Source: Arthrobacter cryoconiti
Lineage (GTDB): Bacteria; Actinomycetota; Actinomycetes; Actinomycetales; Micrococcaceae
NCBI RefSeq assembly: GCF_020905375.1
Contig: NZ_JAJJBU010000003.1
Location: 310,001 to 374,000 of the forward strand
DNA: 64,000 nucleotides
Reading direction: 5' to 3'
This document shows, piece by piece, positions 7,904-17,103 of this stretch. The notes beneath the pieces were generated by a model. That model worked only from the letters and a program-made list of their open reading frames with translations. It was not told the origin of the DNA and made no database searches. Position numbers and translations under genes: made by a program. The first letter of the stretch is position 1. Each line of letters opens with the position of its first letter.

Positions 7904-10252
7904 TCACCGCGCGGCCACCCGACGACGGCGGTCGGTCCCGCCGCGTAGATCACGGTTCAGTCGGCGGTCGCCATGGTAAAGCACGGACTGCCAGTCCACT
8001 TCCTCGGCCGTTTTAGGCACCACGACCGGGACAGGTGCCGCACGCACGCGCGGCTTGACATATAGCCAGTTGAGAAAGCCCAGGCTGATGTCGACCACAG
8101 AATTCCCCAACCCGATGTAGGACCGGATGGCGATAGCGGCCAGGGTGGCATTGAGTGCAGCAAAGGTGGCGTTGCCCCAATTACCCACCGTGATGTCACG
8201 CCACAAAGTGAAAAGTGAGAAGGCCACGATGAGATAGGGAACCAGCACATATAGACCAGGAGCCGCGGTCCTGTTCTTGACCTTGGGTGTGCGGACAAAA
8301 GGAATCTTGTCCCCGGTGAAAGCCTGCTGGAGGGATTTCAAAACACCGGCAAGATTGACCGGTAGCAGAACTAGATTGAACCCATAGATGCGGAAGATGT
8401 CACTGAAACGGTGGCCACAGTCCCGCAAGTCGCTGCCCATGGCCAGAAAATACGGCAATGCCGCGACCAGTACCAGCGGGCTGAGCAAGCGGCTGTCATA
8501 GGGGTACGCCAGTAAGAAAAGCAAACCAAAACTGGCCCAGGCGATCGAGGACATGTAGTTGACCCGCAACAGCAGTTCTCTAAAGAGCACAGTTTCGCGG
8601 CGTTGGCGGCGCCGACGCACCTGCGTCCATAATTTGGGCAGGATGAGCAGACCCCCATTAGCCCAGCGTCGCCGCTGCACTACCAGGGAACCAAAGTCGG
8701 GGGGAGTGGCGCTGTAACTTAGCCGCTCGGGATAGTTGGAAAGCGTCCAGCCGTGTGTGCCCAGATCCACACTGGACTCGGTATCCTCAATCACTGTGCG
8801 GTCTTGGATATAGGTGCGGACTTCAAACCCGCCCACGGTTTCAATTTCGACGATGTCTTCCAGAGCCACCTTGCGGATCACCGCATTGGCACCCACCCAA
8901 AATGTTGCCCCGTAATACGTCATGCCCTGATGGAGAATGTGCTGGATGTCTGTACTGGCCCCGGCGATCCGCTCAATGCGTGTAGGTGCGCCACGGAAAG
9001 AAGAATACGGAGTCTGCGCCACGGCGACACGCTCGTTGCCTGCCGACTCGAGGAAGTAGACCAAGCGCAGGCAATAGTCACGTAACAGCAAGGAATCGGC
9101 GTCGAGCGTCAAAAGGTACGTGGTGTCCGGGGCAATCAAATCCCCAGCCTCTCCGGTGTCGTCCTCTTCGCGGCGGCGCAGCACCACGCTGCCATCGGTG
9201 ATCTCACGCTGCCAACGCCCACCCATCAAGGAGATGTAGGCGTTGAGGTTCATGGCTTTATTGGCCTCATGAGAGAGGCTGGCATAGGCTTTGCGCTCAA
9301 AATATTCGGTCTTGGCGTTGAAAATCCAGGTGAGGCGGAGGTATAGCTGATCAACCCGGTTCCAGTCCGGCCCCGTCCGCTGAGCCTTGGCCGCACTAAG
9401 GGCCAAGAGGACCAGCCGCAGCTCCCTGGCCAAGCCCATCAGGACCAGGTCCACGAAAAATTCGTCGACGTGGTCCTCTACGTTTTCGGCTTCGGCCATG
9501 GTTTCTAGCCAGACGGCGGCATAGTCGTATTCCGCCGCAATTGCATCCACTTCGCCAGCAGACACCGGGCCGGTGCCGCAGGGACGTGCACGGAAAGCGG
9601 TCAGCGCGGCATTAGCCCGTGCCGCTGGAACGGCTAGTGCCTGAGAAATCTCCTGCGCCAAAGCTCGTGTGGCGTTGAGCCGTTCGAGCACCAGCGGGTC
9701 CGTGGGCGTGGGAGGGTCATCGATCAGCAAAACGACTTTCAGATCCGGGAACTCCTGAAGCGCAGCAGACCACAAAGTGCCCCGCGCGACGTTTACTTCT
9801 TCCGCATAGGAAGGAACCAGCACTGTAATACCGTCGTCGTAGCTGACAAAATGCCGATCCAGTTCGCCGCGGGGTACTCGCAAATGGTCTCTGAAGCGGT
9901 AAAGCGCTCCCTGCCGTGCCATCAGATACATCAGGGCCGAGAACGTCAGGAACGTCACTACAAGAACGTAGGAGACAGTTTCTAATTGGAAGCGAAACCC
10001 GGCGTTTGGGTTGTCGGCAAGCTGTCTGAGCACGGTGGTGACTACGTACAACACCCAAGCGACCATGGTGATCACGATGGACAGACGCCCCCAAGTGATC
10101 TTCCGGCCCGAGGGTTTGGGGTGGACTATCGAAAGGGGTTCCGATCGTTTCTCGGATCCCCACTGGCGGCGCGGGCCCTGTCTCCCTGAAAGCGAGGGCT
10201 CGCTCGTTTCCGCGTCAGCAAGTTCTTGCGCCGAGACGAGTATCTCAGACAT
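7904..10252 (-). CDS. Membrane GT2 processive glycosyltransferase (cellulose synthase-like)
   Basis: 782 residues. Two N-terminal membrane segments (about 52-110) precede a GT2 domain with the expected acidic motifs: VLVPSYAEEVNVARG, LLIDDPPTP, TLDADSLL (the DxD), VIEDTES and QRRRWANGGLLI (the QxxRW signature of processive synthases). At least five membrane segments follow (about 525-740). Such enzymes polymerise a beta-linked polysaccharide from nucleotide sugars and export it through the same membrane domain. The DD and DxD motifs are separated by ~190 mostly helical residues, much longer than usual. The C-terminus ends in an Arg-rich tail (GTDRRRRVAAR). No PilZ domain was recognised. GGGGGAAAAG precedes the ATG. 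With the GGDEF-EAL gene downstream, c-di-GMP control is a reasonable inference. The sugar is unknown. Confidence 0.87.
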   Translation of the reverse strand: MSEILVSAQELADAETSEPSLSGRQGPRRQWGSEKRSEPLSIVHPKPSGRKITWGRLSIVITMVAWVLYVVTTVLRQLADNPNAGFRFQLETVSYVLVVTFLTFSALMYLMARQGALYRFRDHLRVPRGELDRHFVSYDDGITVLVPSYAEEVNVARGTLWSAALQEFPDLKVVLLIDDPPTPTDPLVLERLNATRALAQEISQALAVPAARANAALTAFRARPCGTGPVSAGEVDAIAAEYDYAAVWLETMAEAENVEDHVDEFFVDLVLMGLARELRLVLLALSAAKAQRTGPDWNRVDQLYLRLTWIFNAKTEYFERKAYASLSHEANKAMNLNAYISLMGGRWQREITDGSVVLRRREEDDTGEAGDLIAPDTTYLLTLDADSLLLRDYCLRLVYFLESAGNERVAVAQTPYSSFRGAPTRIERIAGASTDIQHILHQGMTYYGATFWVGANAVIRKVALEDIVEIETVGGFEVRTYIQDRTVIEDTESSVDLGTHGWTLSNYPERLSYSATPPDFGSLVVQRRRWANGGLLILPKLWTQVRRRRQRRETVLFRELLLRVNYMSSIAWASFGLLFLLAYPYDSRLLSPLVLVAALPYFLAMGSDLRDCGHRFSDIFRIYGFNLVLLPVNLAGVLKSLQQAFTGDKIPFVRTPKVKNRTAAPGLYVLVPYLIVAFSLFTLWRDITVGNWGNATFAALNATLAAIAIRSYIGLGNSVVDISLGFLNWLYVKPRVRAAPVPVVVPKTAEEVDWQSVLYHGDRRLNRDLRGGTDRRRRVAAR

Positions 10253-10404
10253 CTTTTCCCCCGTGCACGAGTAGGAGCGCCTGCAAAGGCACTGTGAATT
10301 AGTGCCCGGCTAAAGTGTGAGACCAGTCACCGGCTTTGCTCAGTAAACCTATGATAGTGCAAGCCAGCTATAGGTGGGGGCAGGCTGGAGAAGCAGACTG
10401 CAGA

Positions 10405-10908
10405 TCAGTTCGACTGGTTGTCCAACCACTCCTGTGCGAGCGTCGCCTGCAGGTTTAGCGCCCTGCCAATCACCGGCTCAGCCGCCGCGGCAATCTTAGC
10501 TCCGAGGAACGGAATGGAGGAGCTGACCTCCCCGGCTAGTTCTACTACTGTGCTTTCCCCTGAGGGGAGCAGCCGCTGTGTGGCATTGATGTTTACCGGG
10601 GCACCAGCAACGGTGAGTTTGATGACATTGGTCCGAGCGCCGTCGGACGCCGGAGCGCTCCAGGACTCCTCCTGGGTAAGAGTCAGCGAGGCGCCAAGAA
10701 ACTTCTGCGCAATGTCCGGCATGCGAGTGGTGGGCAGAGTCCGTACCGTTTTAGTCGTGAACGCTCCGGTGGTGACGCCGTCGCTTGCAAAGGACTTCAG
10801 TTCCCCTCCCACCATATGGCTCACATGCTTGACGAAGTCTTCATTGGCAAAGACGTCGGTGACGCGCTGTGCGGTTGCGGACAAGGTGGTCGAGGCGGCA
10901 AGTGCCAT
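10405..10908 (-). CDS. DUF2505 family protein (START-like fold)
   Basis: 167 residues starting MALAASTTLSATAQRV. The ATG at 10908 is chosen because CTGGAGGAACC lies just upstream; a longer frame exists but lacks a ribosome-binding site. The pattern of an N-terminal strand, VFANEDFVKHVSHM helix, alternating strands, VELAGEVSSSIPFLGAKIA and a long C-terminal helix matches the actinobacterial DUF2505 family, which resembles polyketide-cyclase/SRPBCC lipid-binding folds. The biochemical role is unknown. It is divergent from mfd across ~220 bp. No signal peptide is visible. Confidence 0.75.
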   Translation of the reverse strand: MALAASTTLSATAQRVTDVFANEDFVKHVSHMVGGELKSFASDGVTTGAFTTKTVRTLPTTRMPDIAQKFLGASLTLTQEESWSAPASDGARTNVIKLTVAGAPVNINATQRLLPSGESTVVELAGEVSSSIPFLGAKIAAAAEPVIGRALNLQATLAQEWLDNQSN

Positions 10909-11127
10909 GGTTCCTCCAGGGGCTGCGTCGAAAATAAGCGGCAAGCCAGATTACCGCGGGCAGATTTCAGGATACAGTGCTGGCGGCATAGTGACTTGGC
11001 AGCGTTCGCGCGCACGACGCCGGCCCGGAGTAAGATTGTTGGCACCCCGGCCTTCCTTTGCGAATTCCGGGCTTTCGTGTTGTCCAGAGGCTGGTTTTTG
11101 CGAGCCAACGTAAGGAAATGATCCGCT

Positions 11128-14100
11128 GTGAGTCTTGAAGGTCTGCGCCTTGCCCTGTCCGAGGACCCCATCTTTGCCAGGATCCGGGGCTATGCTGCGC
11201 TCGACCCCGCCCAGCGTACCCAGGACCTAGAAGTCAGTGCACCCTCCGGCATGCGGGCAGTCCTTCTGGCCGAACTGGCGGACGGGTTGGCCGATGCGGG
11301 GGAGCTCGGCGGGCGGACCGGCGTCGTACTGGCTGTGACGGCCACCGGACGCGAGGCTGAAGATACCGTGGCTGCGCTGCGCTCCTACCTTCCCGATGCG
11401 TCAGTGGCGGAGTTCCCCAGCTGGGAGACTTTGCCGCACGAGCGCCTCTCACCACGGTCGGACACTGTGGGCCGAAGACTGTCAGTGCTACGCCGACTTG
11501 CCCACCCCGAGTTCGACGCCGGTACCCAACTTCGCGTGGTCGTGGCACCCATCCGTGCCGTAGTTCAGCCCATCGTGGCAGGACTGGGCGAATTGGTGCC
11601 GGTGCGCGTGAGCGTCGGCGACGAGGTTGGCTTCACCGAGTTAGTGAAACAACTGGCGGACGCCGCCTACGCCCGCGTTGACATGGTCACCCACCGCGGC
11701 GAGTTTGCTGTGCGTGGAGGTATTCTGGACGTTTTTCCGCCCACTGAAAACCATCCTCTCAGGATTGAATTCTTCGGCGACGAGGTGGAAGCGATGCGAT
11801 GGTTCTCCATTGCTGACCAGCGTTCGCTGTCTTCCGTCAAAGGGGAAGTTGGGCACCCGACGGAGCTCTACGCCCCACCGTGCCGTGAAATCCTCATCAC
11901 GCCCACGGTTATGGGCCGGGCAGCGAAGCTCAAAAACGAGATGCCTGCCGCTGCCGCCATGCTGGAAAAGATTGCCGGGGGCATTGCTGTTGAGGGAATG
12001 GAATCCCTCGCGCCAGCCCTCGTGGACGGCATGGTGGCGCTGACATCCCTGTTCCCGAGTGGATCAGTGGCAGTTCTGCTAGAACCGGAGAAAATTCGAG
12101 CCCGCGCCCATGACCTGGAATCGACGAACGAGGAATTCTTGGAGGCGGCCTGGTCCACAGCGTCAGACGGTGGAACGGCACCATTGGATCTGGCCTCCGG
12201 TGTACCAGGCGGCGTTGACTTAGCTGCTGCCTCCTTCAAATCCCTTTCCGAAACCCGCAGCGTTGCCCTGGATGAAGGTATGGGATGGTGGTCTATCAAT
12301 TCGCTCACTTCCGACGATGATCTACTCCCGGACGTGGGCACAATAAATCTGCATGCACGTGAACCGCGCGGCTACCGCGGTGACGTGGCGGAAATGATGG
12401 AGTTCATAGGCTCACGTGTCAAGGAACAATGGCGCGTAGTGGTGGCCACCGACGGGCCAGGCCCAGCCCAACGCCTGGCTGAGCTCTTCCACGAAGCCAA
12501 CATCCCGGCGTCGCGCGTGGAAAGCCTGACGGAGAAGCCAACACCTGGCATCATCGAGGTGACCACGGCGGATGTGGGGCGCGGCTTTGTGCTGGATTCA
12601 CTGAAGCTGGGCTTGTTGACGGAGGCTGATCTGTTGGGGAGGGCCTCAGCGGTTTCCACCAAAGACATGCGCAAGATGCCTTCCAAGCGCAAGAACGTCG
12701 TGGACCCGTTGCAACTTCACTCCGGGGATTATGTGGTTCACGAGCAGCACGGTGTGGGCCGGTTTATTGAACTTGTCCAACGGAAAGTGGCCGGCGGGAG
12801 TGGATCTACCGGGATGCGCGAGTATTTGGTGCTGGAATATGCGCCATCCAAGCGTGGTGCTCCCGGGGACAGGCTGTTCGTGCCAACGGACCAGCTGGAC
12901 CAGGTGACTGCTTACGTCGGCGGAGACGCGCCGTCGCTGTCCAAAATGGGTGGCTCAGACTGGGCTGCCACCAAGGGTAGGGCGCGCAAGGCCGTCAAAG
13001 AGATTGCCGGGGAGCTAATCCGCTTGTATTCAGCACGCATGGCCAGCCGTGGACATGCGTTTGGGCCCGACACGCCGTGGCAAGCCGAGCTGGAAGAGGC
13101 TTTCCCGTATGTGGAGACACCCGATCAGCTGACAGCCATCAACGAGGTCAAAGCTGACATGGAGAAAGAAATTCCCATGGATCGTCTCATCTCCGGCGAC
13201 GTCGGGTACGGGAAGACCGAAATTGCTGTCCGGGCTGCGTTTAAGGCTGTCCAGGATGGCAAACAGGTGGCGGTCTTGGTACCCACCACGCTGCTGGCAC
13301 AACAACATTATGAGACGTTCAACGAGCGTTTTTCTGGTTTCCCCGTCCGGGTCCGCCCGCTTTCGCGCTTCCAGAGTGCCAAGGAATCCAAGGAGATCGT
13401 CGAAGGTGTGCGGACGGGGTCCGTGGATGTGGTGATAGGCACCCACCGCCTGCTCTCGGCCGACTTTGCGTTCAAAGACTTGGGCCTGGTGATTGTGGAT
13501 GAGGAACAGCGTTTTGGCGTGGAACATAAGGAAGCGTTGAAGAAAATGCGCACCAATGTGGACGTTCTGGCCATGAGTGCCACACCCATTCCGCGCACCT
13601 TAGAGATGTCGATGACAGGAATCCGCGAAACCTCTACCCTGGCCACACCACCGGAAGAACGCCACCCGGTTCTCACGTATGTGGGCGGCTACACGGACAA
13701 ACAGGTGGGAGCTGCAATCCGTCGTGAGCTCATGCGCGAAGGACAAGTGTTTTACGTACACAACCGGGTTAAATCGATTGAACGCACGGCAGCCCACATT
13801 CAGCAGCTAGTCCCGGATGCCCGCGTGGCCGTTGCGCATGGGCAGATGTCAGAGTCCCGGCTGGAACAGATCATCGTCGACTTCTGGGAAAAGCGCTTCG
13901 ATGTCTTGGTGTGTACCACCATCATTGAGACCGGACTGGACATCTCTAACGCCAATACACTCATTGTGGAGCAAGCCAACAATTACGGACTCTCCCAGCT
14001 GCACCAGTTGCGGGGCCGTGTGGGGCGCGGACGCGAGCGTGCGTACGCCTACTTCCTGTATCCGGCCGACGTCCCACTGGGAGAGGTAGCGCTGGAGCGA

Positions 14101-14757
14101 CTTAAGGCGGTGGCAGCCCACAATGAACTTGGCGCCGGGATGGCCTTGGCTATGAAAGATCTGGAGATTCGTGGGGCCGGCAACCTACTGGGCGGGGAGC
14201 AATCTGGGCATATCCAAGGTGTCGGCTTTGACTTGTACATCCGATTGGTGGGCGAGGCTGTGGCCGAATATCGTGGCGACGGCGAGGAGCGGGTGGCGGA
14301 GATGAAAATTGAGCTCCCCGTCAACGCTCATCTGCCCCATGACTATGTGCCGGGGGAGCGGCTGCGATTGGAAGCGTACCGCAAGCTTGCGGCGGCAGTG
14401 ACACTTGTCCAGATCGAGGATGTGGTGGCTGAACTGGTGGACCGCTACGGGGAACTGCCACCGGCTGCGAAGAACTTGATTGCTGTGGCCAGTTTCAAGG
14501 TCCATGCACGCACTGCCGGGCTAACTGATGTGGCGCTGGCTGGCAACTTCATCAAGTTCGCCCCAGCGGATCTACCGGAGTCTAAGGTTATGCGTCTGAA
14601 CCGGATGTACCCGGGATCCTTGGTGAAGCCGGCGTTGAATGCGATTCTGATCCCCAAGCCGAAGACGGCAAGAATTGGCGGCCGTGATCTTGCCGACGCC
14701 GAGGTTCTCACGTGGGCGGAGGGTGTGCTGGAAGCTATCTTCGAGGTAGTGGCCTAG
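11128..14757 (+). CDS. mfd: Transcription-repair coupling factor Mfd
   Basis: 1209 residues, the usual full length. Mfd removes RNA polymerase stalled at DNA lesions and recruits UvrA. In order: a UvrB-like N-terminal region (GREAEDTVAALRSYLP, then MVTHRGEFAVRGGILDVFPP), the RNA-polymerase-interacting domain (GDYVVHEQHGVGRFIEL), and a superfamily 2 translocase with Walker A GDVGYGKTEIAVRAAF, Walker B VIVDEEQRFGVEHKEAL, motif III LAMSATPIPRTLEMSM and motif VI QLRGRVGRGRERAYAYF. The C-terminal TRCF domain follows (ELPVNAHLPHDYVPGERLRLEAYRKL). The start is the GTG at 11128 after AAGGA. A long inverted repeat directly downstream separates it from a convergent small membrane-protein gene. Confidence 0.98.
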   Translation: MSLEGLRLALSEDPIFARIRGYAALDPAQRTQDLEVSAPSGMRAVLLAELADGLADAGELGGRTGVVLAVTATGREAEDTVAALRSYLPDASVAEFPSWETLPHERLSPRSDTVGRRLSVLRRLAHPEFDAGTQLRVVVAPIRAVVQPIVAGLGELVPVRVSVGDEVGFTELVKQLADAAYARVDMVTHRGEFAVRGGILDVFPPTENHPLRIEFFGDEVEAMRWFSIADQRSLSSVKGEVGHPTELYAPPCREILITPTVMGRAAKLKNEMPAAAAMLEKIAGGIAVEGMESLAPALVDGMVALTSLFPSGSVAVLLEPEKIRARAHDLESTNEEFLEAAWSTASDGGTAPLDLASGVPGGVDLAAASFKSLSETRSVALDEGMGWWSINSLTSDDDLLPDVGTINLHAREPRGYRGDVAEMMEFIGSRVKEQWRVVVATDGPGPAQRLAELFHEANIPASRVESLTEKPTPGIIEVTTADVGRGFVLDSLKLGLLTEADLLGRASAVSTKDMRKMPSKRKNVVDPLQLHSGDYVVHEQHGVGRFIELVQRKVAGGSGSTGMREYLVLEYAPSKRGAPGDRLFVPTDQLDQVTAYVGGDAPSLSKMGGSDWAATKGRARKAVKEIAGELIRLYSARMASRGHAFGPDTPWQAELEEAFPYVETPDQLTAINEVKADMEKEIPMDRLISGDVGYGKTEIAVRAAFKAVQDGKQVAVLVPTTLLAQQHYETFNERFSGFPVRVRPLSRFQSAKESKEIVEGVRTGSVDVVIGTHRLLSADFAFKDLGLVIVDEEQRFGVEHKEALKKMRTNVDVLAMSATPIPRTLEMSMTGIRETSTLATPPEERHPVLTYVGGYTDKQVGAAIRRELMREGQVFYVHNRVKSIERTAAHIQQLVPDARVAVAHGQMSESRLEQIIVDFWEKRFDVLVCTTIIETGLDISNANTLIVEQANNYGLSQLHQLRGRVGRGRERAYAYFLYPADVPLGEVALERLKAVAAHNELGAGMALAMKDLEIRGAGNLLGGEQSGHIQGVGFDLYIRLVGEAVAEYRGDGEERVAEMKIELPVNAHLPHDYVPGERLRLEAYRKLAAAVTLVQIEDVVAELVDRYGELPPAAKNLIAVASFKVHARTAGLTDVALAGNFIKFAPADLPESKVMRLNRMYPGSLVKPALNAILIPKPKTARIGGRDLADAEVLTWAEGVLEAIFEVVA

Positions 14758-14764
14758 CCCAAAA

Positions 14765-14834
14765 AACTGGCCCGCAGTAACTGTCCGAAAACCCCGGATT
14801 TTCCGGGATTTTCGACAGTTACTGCGGGCCAGTT
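14765..14834. terminator. Very long inverted repeat, probable bidirectional terminator after mfd
   Basis: Arms 14765-14785 and 14814-14834 are perfectly complementary over 21 bp (AACTGGCCCGCAGTAACTGT plus C). Inside, GAAAACCCCGG and CCGGGATTTTC pair with one mismatch, so nearly the whole 70 bp can fold as one hairpin. It sits seven bases after the mfd stop and ten bases before the end of the convergent gene. AAAAAA precedes it, giving a U tract for the minus-strand transcript. A genome-wide palindromic (REP-like) element is an alternative. Confidence 0.8.
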
Positions 14835-14843
14835 GGGTGGTGG

Positions 14844-15068
14844 CTACTCTCCAGCGGAGTTTGAGCGACCGATCCACGTTAGCGGGATAACAAGGGAGAG
14901 GAAGATCAGACCGAATGCAATGCAGCCGGGAACGAAGGCATGTGCCGCTGATTCAAGGCTCCAGAAGGACATCGCATAAATACCGCCGACGAACAGGGCA
15001 AAGAAGATGACAAAGAGAACTATCGACTGCGTCAAATTGTTCTCGGGACGGTATTTGCCGTTCGACAC
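14844..15068 (-). CDS. Small two-helix membrane protein of unknown function
   Basis: 74 residues. The GTG at 15068 is favoured because AGGAGG lies five bases upstream. A short polar N-terminus (SNGKYRPENNLTQ) is followed by two hydrophobic segments (about 14-34 and 43-64) joined by a short loop, with a short charged tail. No family was recognised; small proteins of this design are common in Micrococcaceae. It ends at the inverted repeat shared with mfd and lies 85 bp upstream of deoC on the same strand, though no functional link is apparent. Confidence 0.65.
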   Translation of the reverse strand: MSNGKYRPENNLTQSIVLFVIFFALFVGGIYAMSFWSLESAAHAFVPGCIAFGLIFLSLVIPLTWIGRSNSAGE

Positions 15069-15153
15069 GGTTCCTCCTAACCCCAAATGTGGGGTGCTTG
15101 CTGGTGGTGCCGGGTATTCCGGCGCTCTGATCTACCCATGATCCTAGTACGTT

Positions 15154-15861
15154 TTAGTATGCTGCCGTGCCTTCGGTGCCGCTGACAATGGCGATGCCGG
15201 AGCTGGTGCCGATGCGGGTTGCCCCGGCGGCAATCATCTCTTGCGCTTTTTCTAGGGTGCGGACGCCCCCAGATGCCTTCACTCCGATGTCTGGGCCCAC
15301 GCTCTGACGCATCAAAGCAACGTCAGCTGCGGTGGCGCCGCCGCCGTTGAATCCGGTGGACGTTTTGACGAAATCGGCTCCGGCCTCAACGGCGGCCTGG
15401 CACGCCAATACCTTTTCAGCGTCGCTGAGCAGAGATGTTTCAATGATGACCTTCAGCAAGGAATCCTCACCATGAACGACTTGCGCCACCGCTGAAATAT
15501 CCGAGACGAGCACGTCCTTCTCCAAGGCGCGGGCCGCCGCGATGTTGATGACCATGTCTACCTCGTCGGCGCCATCCATGGTGGCGCCACGGGCCTCAAA
15601 AACCTTCACGTCGGTGTTGCTGGCACCCAGCGGGAAACCAATGACTGCGCAGGTAAGGACGCCGGTGCCACGCAGAGCCAGCTTGGCGGTCTCCACCCAC
15701 AAAGGGTTCACGCAGACGGCTTTGAAATGGTGTTCAGCGGCCTCCTTGCACAGTTGAAGGATCTCAGCCCTGGATGCCTCCGGCTTGAGCAGAGTGTGGT
15801 CGATGTACCCTGCTAGCCCGTGGTTGGTGTCCTGGGTGAGGGATGTTGCTTTCGGCGACAT
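15154..15861 (-). CDS. deoC: Deoxyribose-phosphate aldolase DeoC
   Basis: 235 residues, the usual bacterial length. DeoC cleaves 2-deoxyribose 5-phosphate to glyceraldehyde 3-phosphate and acetaldehyde, the last step of deoxynucleoside catabolism. The Schiff-base lysine is K166 in [11 protein letters not shown], the second lysine K195 in [11 protein letters not shown], and the proton-relay Asp lies in DEVDMVIN. The N-terminal signature [11 protein letters not shown] is present. The ATG at 15861 follows AGGAAGG. It may work with the purine nucleoside phosphorylase (22455-23276) and the phosphosugar mutase (20404-22308) in nucleoside salvage, although the genes are not one operon. Confidence 0.96.
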   Translation of the reverse strand: MSPKATSLTQDTNHGLAGYIDHTLLKPEASRAEILQLCKEAAEHHFKAVCVNPLWVETAKLALRGTGVLTCAVIGFPLGASNTDVKVFEARGATMDGADEVDMVINIAAARALEKDVLVSDISAVAQVVHGEDSLLKVIIETSLLSDAEKVLACQAAVEAGADFVKTSTGFNGGGATAADVALMRQSVGPDIGVKASGGVRTLEKAQEMIAAGATRIGTSSGIAIVSGTEGTAAY

Positions 15862-15965
15862 TGATGTGGCCTTCCTATAGGTTCCTTACTCCATGGTGTC
15901 ATAGAGGGAGGCGCTGATGGTGGGCATTGTTCGGATGGCTACTGCTGATGCTGTACTCACCCGCT

Positions 15966-17054
15966 CTAACCGAAGATGAGCACTCCGGCTAAGGCGAGCC
16001 CGGCCACCCAGACGGTGGAGATGGCTGCGAGGATGAACGGCTTGAGCCCGACAGCCAGCAGAGACTTCACGTGCACTCCGGTGCCCAACGCGAACATGGC
16101 TGCAGCCAGCAGGAAGCTTTCGCCCGTTTTGGACAGGTCCAGGGCTACTGCGGGAAGCCATCCGGTGGCGCGAAGAGCCATCATAAGGATGAAAGCGAGA
16201 ACAAACAAGGGCATGATGGGAGGCTTCTTCGACGTTGAGGAAGCGCCCATTGACCGGCGCTGACGAACACTGACAACTGCCATGACAGGCGCCAGCATCA
16301 GGACCCTGGCCAGTTTGACGATGACCGCTACGCCGAGTGCTGTGCCACTGATTGTGCCGCCAGCGGCGACTACCTGAGCCACTTCGTGAATCGATCCGCC
16401 GGCCCATAGCCCCGCTTGGTAGTCGCCAAGCCCCAGGAGGCTCGCCGCAGCTGGTAGTAAGGGAATCATGAGGGTCCCGAAGATGACGACCAAGGCTACA
16501 GCGGTCATAACTTCTCGGCGTTCCTTGGTTTCAATGACACCGTCGACGGCGGCCACTGCGGCGGCACCACAGATGGAGAAACCGCAGCCAATCAAGAGTC
16601 GCTGGGTGGGGCTGACGCCGAGCCATTTTCCCATCACCAACGTCCCGGCAATGCCCAATCCGACAATGCCAACCACTACCAAGATCAAGCCGGGGCCTAA
16701 GGAAAGCACGTCACTGACCAGTAGTTGATAGCCCAAGAGTACGACGCCGGCGCGCAGCAGCGTCTTGGCTGCAAAGTTCAGGCCGGGCCGGAGCCGATCC
16801 GGGATGGCAATGAGGTTGCACAGTAGGACGCCGAGGATAATCGCAATTAAGAGGGTGCTAGTCCCGGGCAATAATGATGTGATTCCCAGTGCGGCAGCTG
16901 CTGCTAGAGCGCTGACGGTCAGTCCAGGTGCCAGCGACTTCCAGCGGGCCGGTCCCCAGCCTGCCAAAAAAGAGGTGAAACGCTTTCCGGCTGCGCTCAG
17001 GGAAGTATTTTTGGGGGTGGGTGGGGTGCCGGGGGTGAGTTCCTTGATGGTCAT
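15966..17054 (-). CDS. YeiH/UPF0324 family putative sulfate exporter
   Basis: 362 residues with about ten to eleven hydrophobic helices. Characteristic family segments are visible: LNFAAKTLLRAGVVLLGYQL, GCGFSICGAAAVAAVDGVIE and GLWAGGSIHEVAQVVAAGG. Members are membrane proteins often annotated as sulfate exporters, but the substrate is poorly established. The ATG at 17054 is chosen; the upstream open frame is only the antisense of the LysR gene. The divergent LysR regulator 49 bp away is the common arrangement for yeiH homologues and probably controls it. About 30 N-terminal residues are polar and Pro/Thr-rich before the first helix. Confidence 0.9.
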   Translation of the reverse strand: MTIKELTPGTPPTPKNTSLSAAGKRFTSFLAGWGPARWKSLAPGLTVSALAAAAALGITSLLPGTSTLLIAIILGVLLCNLIAIPDRLRPGLNFAAKTLLRAGVVLLGYQLLVSDVLSLGPGLILVVVGIVGLGIAGTLVMGKWLGVSPTQRLLIGCGFSICGAAAVAAVDGVIETKERREVMTAVALVVIFGTLMIPLLPAAASLLGLGDYQAGLWAGGSIHEVAQVVAAGGTISGTALGVAVIVKLARVLMLAPVMAVVSVRQRRSMGASSTSKKPPIMPLFVLAFILMMALRATGWLPAVALDLSKTGESFLLAAAMFALGTGVHVKSLLAVGLKPFILAAISTVWVAGLALAGVLIFG

Positions 17055-17103
17055 GATTCTATGATTTCGCCTCAGTGCATGGCGCGGTAGACGCCAATCA
17101 TGC

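Noticed and set aside
10418-11113. Plus-strand open frame (231 codons) opposite the DUF2505 gene
   Set aside because: The minus-strand frame has a strong ribosome-binding site and family features; the plus frame is a high-GC shadow.
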